Shown here piece after piece: positions 48,932 through 62,073 of a DNA stretch of 64,000 nt. Origin of the DNA: Quillaja saponaria. Its lineage: Eukaryota > Streptophyta > Magnoliopsida > Fabales > Quillajaceae. The DNA is taken from positions 13,162,001 to 13,226,000 of the forward strand of contig CM055613.1 of NCBI GenBank assembly GCA_029379385.1, written 5' to 3'. The translations under genes and the position numbers were made by a program. Within the stretch, counting starts at the first letter, position 1. Each line of letters begins with the position of its first letter. The notes under the pieces are model-generated. The model was not told the origin of the DNA, searched no databases, and saw only the letters and a program-made list of their open reading frames with translations.

Positions 48932-48952
48932 TTAGGGTCTGAAATCTGCCAT
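48932..48952 (-). promoter_or_regulatory. Six-codon upstream ORF in probable BRI1 leader
   Basis: On the minus strand an ATG at 48952 opens a tiny frame MADFRP and stops, ending 34 bp before the BRI1 ATG and out of frame with it. It is preceded by a CT-rich tract (GA on the + strand, 48955-48976) typical of plant leaders. Whether the transcript includes it depends on the start site, which is not visible. Confidence 0.45.
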
Positions 48953-48976
48953 GAGAGAAAGAGAGAGAGAGAGAAA
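48953..48976. repeat. (GA)n tract in BRI1 leader
   Basis: GAGAGAGA-rich on the + strand, so CT-rich in the BRI1 transcript sense; length may be variable. More CT/GA-rich DNA lies at 49160-49290 in the promoter. Confidence 0.7.
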
Positions 48977-50592
48977 GGAAGATAGCTCAGAAGCTCCGGT
49001 TCAGAGTTAAGGTAAAGCGAAGGTCGAGAGGGAATCAAAAGTGTGAGTGAGTATGGTAAGAAGGGTATTTATCAAGTTAAGGAGTGGACACAGCTGCTGC
49101 TCACATGCCATGTGATATCTCTCTAAAACTCCATTAATTTTTCATTCTTTAATCTAAGCAGCCTGTAATTCTCTCTCTAAAATTATGTCTCTGTCTGAAA
49201 GAATGTGTGTGATTAGCTCAAGGACCTGACCTTCACCGTTTCTCTCTCTAAAAGCTGTCTCTTTTGTGTTCTCTAAATCTCTCTTGCTTTCAGCTTACGT
49301 GCGAGGAAGGACTGATCTATCACAATCAAGTGATCAAGTAATGGAGATTCCATCTCTTAATTAAGTAGCTCTTTTTGTTCACGAGGGTTTAATTAATTAA
49401 GTGAATTTGTCATTTATTTGTAACATTAATATTTTCTTCCTCCTTTTTTGGTTGCATATTATTTACTAGATTTGTCTAATTCGAAAAATATAACATTTTA
49501 TATTATGATTTTTGTATTATTTATTATATAAATTATTACTTATATAAAAAATTTATTTTTTAATAATTATATTTATTATAATCTAATAAATACTAGGCAT
49601 CCGTTAAAAATCTCAACTTTATGTACTTATATGATTTGATCAAAAATAATAATTAATATTTAATGATATGTTTTCCTTTTCAAGTCTAAGATTAAGGTTG
49701 AATTTTGATAATATAACTTTTAAAAAATTGATGTATCTTTCAGTTATCATTCATAGCCACTTTTTAAAATTATTTCCTGGTTGTTTTTAGAAAATCTCTT
49801 GATGCTTCCCAAACTTATAGAAACACCATTGACTTTTAGAAATAGTAGAAAAAATTACCCTTAAAAATAATTAACCAAATAATTTGTGTTGTAATTTTTA
49901 AAAAGCTACATAACTCTCTTCAAAAATATTATCAAACTTATTACTTACTCTCTTCAAAAATATTATCTCACTATATCTAAAACTGAAATTATACAGAGTA
50001 ATTCAAGAATCGACTCATTATTTACTCAATTCGTATTTGACTATAAATAAAATAAACAGAACTTCAGTTCGATTTATGGTTTCTTTAAGACTTCAAGTCA
50101 AATATCAAACTTCAAATACTTAGCTTGAAAGTTCATCGAACTACTAATTTTTTTATTTTTTTATTTTTTTTAAATATATCAATTATTGAAATATAAGTTT
50201 TGATTTTTTTATTTATTTTACAATATATATATTTAGAATTATAACATCTATTTACTATCAAGAAAGTAGGTTTAGTTGTATGAAAATAAGAATTAATTTG
50301 AAAATTGTAAAGCTAATTTATATTCAATTTAATTGAAATTGGTTAGAATTATAATTTATGATTTTGAACTAGTGTTTTAGACACTTGGTCGTCGTCTTTG
50401 ACAGGTCTTCTCTATGGTTGTTGATGCCTCAAGTAAAATTTAATAGTGATTTTCATCAGCTTTGATGATTGCCTTTGTCTCTAGTGTGTCTAGATGATGG
50501 TGGTGGTCTCCAATAGTTACCATCATTTTCAGTAGGTTGCACCGGTATTTGTTGGTCTTTAGCATGCATTGACTGTAAATGGTGGCTAACGA

Positions 50593-50613
50593 GGGGGGGG
50601 GGGGGGGGGGGGG
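50593..50613. repeat. Poly-G run of about 21 bases
   Basis: Uninterrupted G tract inside a locally GT-rich stretch. Such a run is rare in this AT-rich DNA and prone to sequencing length error. Confidence 0.85.
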
Positions 50614-53600
50614 AATGGACGAGTTGTCGTGATTGACGAGTGGAGGTTGCGGATAGGTGCTGGTTGATGGTATGTAACATGATGTGCTTAAAAATCAAGA
50701 AGGTAGGTGACTACAAAAGAACTATCCAGTAAAATTAAAGATTTTATTATAATTATTTTCTCAATTTCTTAATATTAAGGCAATAAAATATAAGCCAAAT
50801 TTAATTCAACAGTTCAATTCTTAATTTTAATTTTAATTCCAATACATTGCATCAAAATATATCCTATGTATTAACCTTTGAAATTTTTAAATAAAACTTA
50901 AAAAATTTTAGGAATTAATATAGTTAAAATCTCAATATTTTTATCTACACTCCACTTTCGTCTACTTGTCAAATTTGATTTCTAGAGTACAAAAAAACAA
51001 TTCTTACATATTATTATTTTAACTAAATAGTTCTTGATAATCTTGTATATTATGAGATTAATTAAGTAGTTTGAAATAATAATTAAAATAAATGATAAAT
51101 AAAGAAAGTTTTCAACTAAAAACTAAAATTGAATTGAGATTTTTTCTACAGCAGAAATGATACTTAAACTTATTATCATTTTTTTTCCAACAATCATGCA
51201 TTAAAAATAGGATCGAATTGTTACTTTTTTTTTCATCCATCCCTCATGACTTCATGGGATCCAGGTAATTAAACAAAAACCATAAAAGCTGTAATTTCCT
51301 CATGAGTAAAGCAGGACACATCAAAACATGGTGGCAAAACCGTCTATTCACTGTAGTTAGCACTCGTGTACCTGAAAAGGCAGCCCCAAACACTGCTCGA
51401 TGTTTTATTTCTCAAAATCATGGAATTTCACTCTCCTCATAGAGCGTATATTACACGCTGCATTTTGTTGCAAACCAACTTGCCCCCCTTCGACGATGAA
51501 TCTAGACCCTTCACTTATAGTATATTCGGAGAGAAAGATAAAAAATAGAATTTATTTTATTTTAAATAAATTGTATAATTAATTTATTTCAAATAAAATT
51601 TTTTATTTGAAATGAAAATTATACTCATGAAATTTAACCAAATTCTCTTATTTAGAATAAATAAAAAATTTATTTAGTTTAAGTATTTTGTTAATACTAT
51701 TCTCAAAATTTTTAATTAAAACTAGCATTAAATAATTAAAAATATAATGATGAAAAAATTAATTGTTGTTCAATAAACAAAAAAAAAACTGAGAGAAAAA
51801 AATTTATAGTTAGTTAAATAAATATTCGAGATAAAGTAGTGGTGGCTATATATTAGTCTATTTAAATAAAAAGTATGTGTAGTATTAAGAATAAAAATGT
51901 CATCTAAGGTGAATAAAATAATAATTTATCTCAAATGAATTCTAAAAATTAAAATCCAAACTATTTGCTGTGGATTACATGATTAAATAAAATGTAGATT
52001 TCAAATTAATTTCATTTAAAATCTATAGCATCTTATTTGTTCAAAATATGAAAAACGTAGAATTTATTTGAAATTAACTAAATTTTATATTTTTTAAGTG
52101 TTCCAAACACTGTTAATTTTATAAATAAATTACACTCATTTTCTCTTATAGTTTAATGAAATAATAATAAGATTCAAAATTTAGAAAGATCAACAACTCC
52201 TTCAATGAGACGACGAAAAGTTAATGATGTTAGGAGATAATTTAGAAAAATATTCTAAAAATCATAATTTTTTTTTTAAATGGCAACAAATATTATTTTT
52301 GCTTTAAATAAATTACATTCGACAATAAGATTCAAAATTTGAGAAATATGACACCCATCTCCCTTGAATAGATGTAAAATTAATGGTGTTAAAAAATAAT
52401 TTTGAGAAAATACTAAAAATGCCCAATGATTTCTTATCATTTTCAATTGAGTTATTAATACTTATATTTTTGATATTGGCCTCTAATTTTTTTTTTAATA
52501 TCTATTCATTATGTTAAACTTTGTTTTTTTTTTTTTCAAATTTAATTTAATCTTTCTAATAAATTATAAGGAAAAAAAAGTAGTTTAGTAAACTAGTATT
52601 TCTTAGTGATACCTTAAAAAGAAAAATAAAATTTATAATACCACAAAAAAGTCATAAGTCTTGACATTACAAAACAAATAACTCATAATTTAAGATTTTT
52701 TAATTCAAATAAACGTTAATTATTAAAATAAAATATTTTCTTACCACTTTCATCTTTGTATTTTAAATATTATAGGTTCAAAATATTAATTTAAATAGTA
52801 AAATTTGTCAAAAAATTCATTTAATATAAATTAAAAATATATATATTTTTATATAATTATTAAGGAAAGATAAAAAAAATTCGAAAAGTTAATAAGATAT
52901 TTTCGTTCTCTCATTTTATAATAAATTTTTCTCTTAATGAAAAACAAAATACGATTTTCAAAACTAGATTTATATATATTACTTGTTTAGTTTATAATTT
53001 TACTAATGTCAGAATTTATCTTTTAAATTTATACAACTTGTTATTAAAATAATATAATCAAATTGAGTTAAATGTATTGTTTGTAAAACTAAGAAACTAA
53101 AAGTATGCGAAAATAAAAAATATATATTTATAACTCATTTGTAAGGAAAAAATAATTAAGAAGGACATGTTGGTAATTTAAAGATAAAATTAGAGCTTAT
53201 TAGTATTTTTCTCAAAATGATATTTTTAACATTGTTAACTGTTCATCAATTCAATTGAGAAGAGTATCATATTTTGTGAATTTTCTTTAATTTTTATGAT
53301 ATGAGCGATATAATATATATATATATATGAAAATAATGCATACAATGTGTCAAAGTGGTAAAAAGAGAGACTAAATTACATATTTGATTCTTATAGTTTG
53401 AGTTAAATTTCACTTTGGTGCTTATATCTAATTTTATTACAATAAGATCCTAATAATTATAAAATTACAATAATTAATTTTCTATCTTCACCCACCGTCA
53501 ATTGTAACACAAAGAGAAGTGACGTCAACTAACAAATTCAACGCTAAACAAAAAAAATATTTTACATAACAATTTCTTGTGATAAAGAGACAAATATACA

Positions 53601-55666
53601 ATAAACATGTGGCAAAATTAAAAAGTATATAAAATATATAAAAAAAAAACTCAATTTTTTATTTAAATAGCTTCTCTTTCTCTCCTGGGCAAACAAGCAT
53701 TTGTGTCGAACCCATATCAGAGCCCTCAAAACCTTTGTCCACAAAACCCATCTGACAGCCCCAAAAACTACTAACCCCATCCCATCTCCAACACCTAGAG
53801 TACTCTTATCACCATAGATCCCTATCTTGAGTTCTTTCTCAAAGTACTCTTACCAACTATAGATCCCTGTATCCGGGCCAGTTGTTTGTATGCCTGTCTA
53901 TTACCATACACACAAAAGCTCGTAGAGACTCAATTATGACAGGAATGAGATTTGTTGAATTTTAGAATGAAAAATGTCTATTTATTCAAATTTTAGAATT
54001 AAATTATACTATAATTGTGTGTGATATAGTTATTGGCAAACTGACAAGTGACAAGGTCATGTCTCAGTCATTTAATTGGTCCGGTGAATTGCACGCTCCC
54101 GGAGGTCCGTGAGAAAAGCTTAGTTGCTTGTACATTCAAAAGTACAACGTGGCAGCCAGGTACGGAAGTGGAGGACCATATTCTGAGCCAATTGTGACCG
54201 TTGATTTAATTTTGATGAATATGATTTAACTGGGAAGAAGTTAAAAAGAGGTTGTACCTGGGGGACCAACCAGTTTGTTTGTGTTATATATCTAGCAGTA
54301 AATCTAGTGATGCTTCATTAAAAGTACGGAAGTGACAGTCACTATTTTGATGTCATAGGATAAATTAAAAGGGTATTATTGTAAAAAAGTACTTTCAGTG
54401 TCTTTTCATTGACGCAGTAATTAAATGTTGTCCGTGCTATTCTCTTTTGTCGCATGTGGTTAGGAAGTCGTGAATATCCACTAAATTCATTTTCCTTTTT
54501 ACTTTATTTTGTTACCGTAGATATGTGGGCTATACTGGGCGCCACTGGCCCAACATGCTCATTTTTACTTTCTTTCTTTCTTTTTCTTTTTCTTTTTCTT
54601 TTTTTGGGAGAAAAACCAACAAATTTTATTTAACAATTTAATCTTTTGGTATATATATTTTTAATTTGGTATCAAAGTGGTGAGAACATAATTTGAAGGC
54701 AAGACTCGTGCTTTCTACCTTTAGCTACACTAACAACTAAGAAGTCTATAAAGCAATATGAAAAAAGATATTAAAACAAATTTATGAAACAAATAAACTT
54801 TTGAAAAAAAAAATTAAAAAAATCCAATAGACTTGGACAGGGTACAATTATCAATCTCATTTTGTATTCTAGTAGTTTATATGAGATAACTATAGTATTA
54901 ATCCTAGCATAAATAGATTGTTTTTACTAGATTGAAAAATGAATTTGTAGATGTGCCAGTAAATTAGTTTGGAGATTGTAATGAGAGTTAAATAAAAAAA
55001 TGAAGTAAAGTATTTGGTTGCAGGAAAAATCGCACTGAAAATATAATTTTTTTCTCAAATAACGTAATCTTCATGAATATGAGCGTGTAAGTTTTGTAGT
55101 CAAGAGAAATTGAACTCCTTACTTATTTTATAACTATTTGAGTAACTTATTGTAAAATGATATTACAATTTATACTAGTTTTTACATATAAATATATGTT
55201 TTTATAAATTTAAATGTAAATAATAAAAATTTATTAAATAATAATAAACGAGTTGGTTTACAAGATACGTTATAAAAAGATTGGACAAATAAAATTTTAG
55301 ATAACTTACTTAAAAAATAAAAAGAATTTAATTTAAATTTTTAATAAATAATTTATGAATTAGTTGACTCATTAACGTTTATATAAACTTCTTCGCCACT
55401 CACTCTCACGTTACCCTTTAAATAGCTTAACCAACACGTGATTTGTTCTCACAGACGTATGTGATCTGAGGCTGCCCAAGATTCCATGCCACGTGTCAAT
55501 CATATAGAAGAGACTTGAATGTTTTTTAACCTACGAGAGAGTCCCCTCAAAAATCTAATATTCCATTCAAATTGTCATGCAGTTATCACTTAAAAAAGTT
55601 ATTCTTAGAGGAGGCGGATATGATTGTCAGACTTTAATGCTTTCTCTTTAATTTTGGTTAGGTATT

Positions 55667-56143
55667 TGTTTGGTTTGAAGGATTGAGAGTAGAAAGAAGA
55701 AACACAAGGAACAAGATATCAATTTATTGTTTGGTTTGGCCGGGAGAAAGGAGAGGGGAAAAGGATTCGGGGGTACTCTCCCCCTTCTAAATATGTGGCA
55801 TTTTCACATTAATTGATGATAAATACATGCACTAGTCCTCTATGACTAATGAGTAGAGTTTTGGCGTCAAATGCATGTACATTTCATATTAAAAAAATTA
55901 AATTTATAAGAATAAGAAAAAATACTTATTTATATTTTTAAATTTTTATTAATTTAAATCATATAAAAATAACATGATTTATTTGTTGAACAATTTTGAT
56001 ACTTCCGCATACTAAAAGCATTTGTCCATTACAAAACAAAATACTGATAAGGATAAAAAGTACTGATCACTTGTTGCATTTTCAATCACACCCTTTCATC
56101 TCCATCCCTTGCTAGATTAAATTAAAACCAAACAAAGCCTTGT
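55667..56143. mobile_element. Possible MITE with TTTGTTTGGTTT ends
   Basis: Left end TTTGTTTGGTTTGAAGGATTGAGAG and right end AAACCAAACAAAG (complement CTTTGTTTGGTTT) form an inverted repeat about 480 bp apart; an internal second copy of TTGTTTGGTTTGG lies at 55728. No transposase and no clear target duplication. Confidence 0.35.
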
Positions 56144-58282
56144 AAAAAAATAAATTTGATTAACTGTAGACAAAAAAAAAAAAAAAAAACTAAATCTCAT
56201 TGTCTAGGTAATTTCGTAGGGACCCACAAATAATACAATTTCTCGACTATGTGGGACCCAGCACAAGGTTGATGACTGGAATAAATGGGCACTGAAAATA
56301 GAGAAGAGGGGGCCTGGAGGGTTTGGGTGTGGATTCTGTACTTGTGTTTCTATGATAGAAAGAAAGAAATAGAAGTGAAACAAAAAAAAAAAAATAATGA
56401 TGATGACGGGGATGGGGATGGGGATGGTTTTGAATCTTGATTATAATATGAGGGACCCACAAAGCTGCAATCAACACGTGCACCTGTCCAGTATGCAGAC
56501 GTGTCCATAAACACACGGAGTGATCTATCCACCATCAATCGTTTTGACCTTCAGTCGGTCACCGACAACATGACCAGCCTGTCATTGTTACTCTATCTAT
56601 ATTACTATTCCCACTCTCCCTAGTATTAAATTTTGCTAGCAATACTTTTCTTTAATAAATAAAGTCTTCCACAATTTAATGCTAAATCTGCGTACAAGCA
56701 AAAATACACAAAAAAAGGAGGAAAAGATGATAATAATAAATAAATTAATTAATTAATTAAATGAGAGTGAAATAAAACAACACACGTGCGTGCTTGTGCT
56801 TGTGCACGCGCATGAAATTATTGGTGGCTTGTTGGGACCCACCCTATAATTGGACTCTGTTATACTTTTAGGGCTAAAAATTTTGAATTGCATCAAGGAA
56901 GAGATATGGTGATTTGGGAAAGGAGGATTAGATAGATTTTTATCTTAAAAAGTTAAAAGTGGATGTTAATGAAAGTTCTATGATTATTGTTATCTTGAGC
57001 TTTTATAGTACTTAGATTAGATTGAAGATCAACGAGGAAGGGGAGGCGAGGGAAGGGGGGAGGGTGGGTAGGTCCCACTCTTTTTTGTCTTTCTTTGTTT
57101 TGAATTAGAAATACATCAGAGAAATGAGAATGAAAATGAATACCAAATGAGAGGAAAGTGATGAACTGTTTGAGTGAGTGTGTGACCCTACCAATTATTT
57201 TGGTAATTAACACTGTACATAGCATCTACTTATATATAGAGAGAGAGAGAAGAGGGTGGAGATTTTCAATTACATGGAGTTTGCAAGTCTAAATGATTTG
57301 TTTTGGGCCTCTAGGCCCTGGGGTAAGCCTTTCAATGCAACCCTAGTTAGAGAGAATGAGAGAGTATTGATATACACCCATTGTAATTAATTAAAGTTTT
57401 TTTTTATTCTTTAATAAACATTTAAACACTAGAGTCCCTATTTTATACTAGGAAAATAATACTCGTAAATGAAATTTAATTTTTTATTTAAGTAATTATT
57501 TTTATTATATTTGTAATTTAGGTTAAGATTAGGGTTAAATTTAAGATTAGGTTTAAGTTTAAGGATAGGGAGAATTATTTTAATATATTTTGATTTTAAG
57601 AATTAAAATTATATTAGAAATAATTACTTAAACAAATATTGAATTTAGTTTAGGAATAATAGTGTCCTAATATAAAATGGAAATTCTAAGAATAATTAAT
57701 TGGAACACATGCCTATAAGAAATTGAGGAAAATAAGAGTATTAATGACTTCTTAGTACGCACTCAGTAGGTATAGAATAGAAAGACCCATTAATTAATAT
57801 AATTAATCTATTAGTGGTGAAGTGGTGTTCGAATCAGGTCAGACACACTTAAATTTTATCTCTCTTGTCCCACCAAATTAATACATACCATTTAAATCCT
57901 TATTAAAAATAATTATGAGAATTTTAATATTTCAAAGTTAATAAGTTAAGGCAATTATAAGGTCCATTCAATAAAATAAAATAAAAAATGTTGTCAAATG
58001 AATGATAATTTGATGTAATAAAAACCGAATCTAAACCAAAATAAAATATATGATAATTTACTATCATATTCGAGCATTAAAATGTGTGAAAGTCTAGCCT
58101 CTTTACATTATATGGACTGGCAAATTAAATAAATAAAACTAAGATTATCACTATCATATATTAAAGAGACCATATTGAAAATAAACAAAGTTGCTATGTG
58201 TAGCAACCCAAAATAGTCTAATAAATTTTTCAATGAACAAAAATAAGTAATAGATAAATAAATAATAAATAAAAGCATATAA

Positions 58283-58967
58283 GCTTGTTTGGCATAACGT
58301 ATAAGAATAATATAATAGTATAAAATTATTCAATTCGCTCTTATATAATATTTGTTAGCAACATGATAGTATAGGCTTTTATTGTTGACCCATTCTTATT
58401 CGTTTATGCCTAATAATATAAAATTATACAGTAAGGAGTGGAATGATAAAACAATAATATAACAATTACAATATTACTATACAACCTAATATACTATATA
58501 ATTATATACTTTACAATCGTATATCATGCGTCAAGCAATTCCATAATATCTTTAACTCAATCGGTTGAATTATTAAAAAAAAATAAAAAATTATGATAAA
58601 TGAACCGAAGTTTCCTTCTCACATAAAAACATAAGTGAACTCCATGCGAGTTCCACTTGTCATTGTTAAAATTTGTGTATTTATAAACACTTACAAATTA
58701 TTTATAAACACTTACAAAAATATGTCCTTGAATTGAATCTAGAGGTTCTAATACGAAATTTTTGGTCTATAATTTAGCCTTACAACAGTATAATCAATGC
58801 GAATATGCTCCTCAACAAAGTCAACAAGGGTTGTAGTGTGTTCAACTTTATTTTTAATTTTACAGTATAACTTGAAATTATAGGACAATAATATAACAAC
58901 AACCTATAAATTATAAGACATTATATGATATTATATTATACAATCTTATATGATGAGCCAAACTAGC
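58283..58967. mobile_element. Possible MITE with GCTTGTTTGGC ends
   Basis: Left end GCTTGTTTGGCATAACGTATAAGAATAATATAAT and right end whose complement reads GCTAGTTTGGCTCATCATATAAG are imperfect inverted repeats 685 bp apart. A second partial right-end-like sequence lies near 58515-58545. Interior is AT-rich. Target duplication unclear. Confidence 0.4.
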
Positions 58968-61743
58968 GGATAATATCTTTAATGAGGTGTGTAGGTATGC
59001 TTATTGGGATAAATCAACATAATGAAACAAGCAAGCACATATGAGTGATTTGCTAATTTTGGTACTACTAGAATTAGGTAGAGACCCTCTCATAACTGGT
59101 TTATATATGTCATTTCAAAACAAAACAAACCAGTGTTTTAGGAAATTAGGTCACAACCATATTTCTTATTCCTTAAAATCAGGAAAGAAATATGAGGTTT
59201 ATGAAAAAGATATTTCTGTCATTTTCTAAATTAAAAGCAAATTATTGCTAATCGTCAATACATACGAAAAATTAATATTATGTGAATTTAAAATAAAAAC
59301 TTAGTCTCGTGACTTGACTTCATTTATGGATACTCTTTTTTTTTTTTTTGATATTATTGTGTGATCTTTAATCACATTAATAGATTTTTTATTTTTTTAT
59401 TTTTTTACCTTAGATAAATTGAAATATAGATGTTGGAAAGAGAAATGAGAATAAACTTGTAACGTAGTTAAGAAATTTGATCAATAAATAGTTAAAATGT
59501 AAATGAATTTAAGTTTGATATCTTCATCAATTAAACTATTATATTCATGGTTATCACAGAAAATGTTAGGCAGAATAGCTTGGTCACTCATACGCACATA
59601 TAGAATCAAAAAGGTGGGACCTATTGTAACCAAACTTTTGGCATTTCATGGTTCTCGCTTCTCAGATACACGTAAACCCACGTTGAGCACAAAGCTTACT
59701 GAATCATGTGCCACAAGCCTAGTCCCCCACACGCCCATAATTTTAATTTGCCTAACCTCCCCAAATTCAAGCCTATAAAGTCATAATTGGTTAGGAAAAT
59801 TTTAGCTGAAAAAATCTTGAAACATTGAATCCAGGTTGCTTCTTAATTTCCACTTGTTCAAAAAAGAAAAAAATAACAATTAATAACATGCGTTGTATAT
59901 TGTTTCCCATTTCACAAATATTAATAATATTAATTGGAATGGTTATAATGGGCCTTGATGATTTGTTGGTCTAGAAACAAAATGAAAAATGAAACTTCAA
60001 AGTCCAAGAAAGCCCAGAGGGAACAAATTTAGACTTGTTACTTGCTCAACAAATGCAGGAGCACGTGATGCCTTATAATTAAGTCAAAATTTTACCAAGT
60101 TTTTACTGTTTTTAATTTTGTATTGTTTTCATCATTTCCTATGTCTTAAAAAGTGAGGCTTCATTGCATACAGGTCCTGCTTTCCCACTTCCCAGAATCC
60201 CCCCATCTTAAATAGGCAGATCTATCTGTTGCTGGGACCATTCTAAGACGAATCCACTACAATAAACTTCCTGTAGAGGCCTTCAATTATTCATGGTTTT
60301 TTTAAACGCTCAGGTTTGGTTTGGATGCGACAAACAAGAACCATAATTTTAGTCTCCCACATTTTTTTTATATATTTGGATTGTCTATAATTTATGATTT
60401 CTAATTATGGTCTGAAAAATTAATTTGTCTGTAAATGTTGTTCAATTTTAGTAGTTTTGAGTTGTCCAAAAGCTTAGTTGATGTAGACATAGAAAGAGAA
60501 CAAAGCAAAAAGATATTAAACATTAAAAAGAAAAATGATAGGACCGTATCCTAGGATTCGCGTCTGATAAGCACCCCTAAATTGCTTCTTGGACACGCGG
60601 CATGGGATGCTGGCCGCGGCATGCCAAACGACTCACATCTGCAGTCACGCGTCTTAAGCCACAAGATCTACTGTCCAGGCCGCTTAACCAAATAGTACCC
60701 AAGTGCATCAAAAGACAACATCAAACATGAATGTGTTAGTTAGTTCAATTGCTAAATTTTTTGAGTCTTCTGTACTAAAATCTAAGATCAAATCTCGACT
60801 TCACTTAATATGAAAGAGTTCATGAGAATTGAACTTCTTATGGAGAAAAAAATAAAAATAAAAAAATAATAAAAAAGATAGGACAATGCATTTATTATGC
60901 ACTTAATATTCAATTATAAATATGGTACAATTTTATTTTTTTCCTTAAGTCGTGTAAAATGTGCAAATCATTCACTAAGATTTGAAATTCAAATCTTAAA
61001 TCTGATATCGAGTTTTAAACAATTAGGAGATACTATTTGAGTCAAGACTCATTGGTTAGGTCAAGGTGGTACAACAACTTATTTTGGAGCCTAACGGCCG
61101 AAATTTATTTTTGAAAGAAGGATGACTGTTTTCATTTCATTACATGACTTTCTTGTATATGACAACCGATCTGTGAAAACCAGAGCTGGGCCTAAGTATT
61201 TGCTTCCACTCTTCCAGTTTGTATAATTTGTGTTACCAATTGGGCCCATAGCTGCCGCACTTGGACCCAAATTATAATCATGGGCTAAGTCCGACGGCGC
61301 TTTTGAAGTTCAATTTACTATTAGGGATAAAAACTTTCTTTAACCCGAATAATAGGATAGAAATTGGAAGCAAATACAGCCTACAAATGACAAAGCGAAA
61401 GGAAACGCCAGAAACAGCGACAAGCCAACAACCAAAGACAGCAGAAAAGCACACAAGGAATAAATTACTATAAAAAAAATAATTATGGAACATTATCTTT
61501 TGGTTGCATGGAACAAATGAACAGTAATGGGGAAGTTGCACCCCGTCCCCTGGGATCCTTTTCCTTCAATAATTTAGAAACACATAAATAACTATTATGA
61601 AACATTTGTATAATTGTGGGATTTTCACCTCCCTCCTTCTACATGTCAAGAAACTCCTGGTATTGGCTGACCTATGACGATTGTTAAATTCTCTTCCAAA
61701 TATTTCACTCTTTTTTTACTTTCTTGTAACCTTGCACTAGTTT

Positions 61744-62073
61744 CTAGACCTTCTCATCAAGTTCGGAGGATTCTGGTAATCCATCATGTTTCTGTGATTT
61801 ACTGGAAATAACTGAATAGCTACGACGTTCCTTACCTCCTGGTTTCGATGAGGCGTTTCCATACCAGACCATTCCCAATATTGCAATAATCATGCCAATA
61901 ACTACGTGTAAGTTGATACCCTCTTTTCCAAAGAAGATAAATCCTAGGATCAGGACTAGAATAGTCTTCATATGGCCAAGGACTTGGAATGATACAGCTG
62001 TAAACCTGCCAATGCAGATAAATTGGCTGAGGTTCGTCCCCACCGCAATGGTGCAAGACAGGATGATGAACAT
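61744..62073 (-). CDS. URGT: UDP-rhamnose/UDP-galactose transporter (URGT/KT group), last exon only
   Basis: Golgi nucleotide-sugar antiporter of the plant NST-KT/URGT group, which carries UDP-Rha and UDP-Gal into the lumen for wall polysaccharide synthesis. Only the last exon is here: 110 codons including the TAG at 61744-61746, with a CTGCAG acceptor directly upstream on the minus strand (62074-62079). It encodes three C-terminal membrane segments ([53 protein letters not shown]) and a hydrophilic tail. The signature [20 protein letters not shown] is typical of this group. The tail [13 protein letters not shown] resembles the At4g39390 protein. The exon begins with Met codon 62073, which is not the gene start. 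Upstream exons are outside the window. Confidence 0.88.
   Translation of the reverse strand: MFIILSCTIAVGTNLSQFICIGRFTAVSFQVLGHMKTILVLILGFIFFGKEGINLHVVIGMIIAILGMVWYGNASSKPGGKERRSYSVISSKSQKHDGLPESSELDEKV

Larger units (their letters stand above)
48977..61743. other. BRI1 promoter and long intergenic region
   Basis: About 12.8 kb without a supported gene. The first few hundred bases after 48977 are pyrimidine-rich on the BRI1 strand and probably promoter. The rest is AT-rich with a poly-G run (50593-50613), an (AT)n run near 53312-53329, a CTTT-rich tract at 54571-54602, two MITE-like sequences (55667-56143, 58283-58967) and a few GC-richer islands (53690-53830, 56400-56570, 60540-60690) without coding signal. 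Confidence 0.6.

Noticed and set aside
48898..49038. N-terminal extension of BRI1
   Set aside because: The extra 47 codons begin with TTG; the first ATG is 48897 and gives the expected signal peptide and 1196 residues.
56247..56538. Minus-strand frames with His/Pro-rich run
   Set aside because: The His/Pro and Phe runs come from simple GATGGG and poly-A tracts; no start context or similarity.
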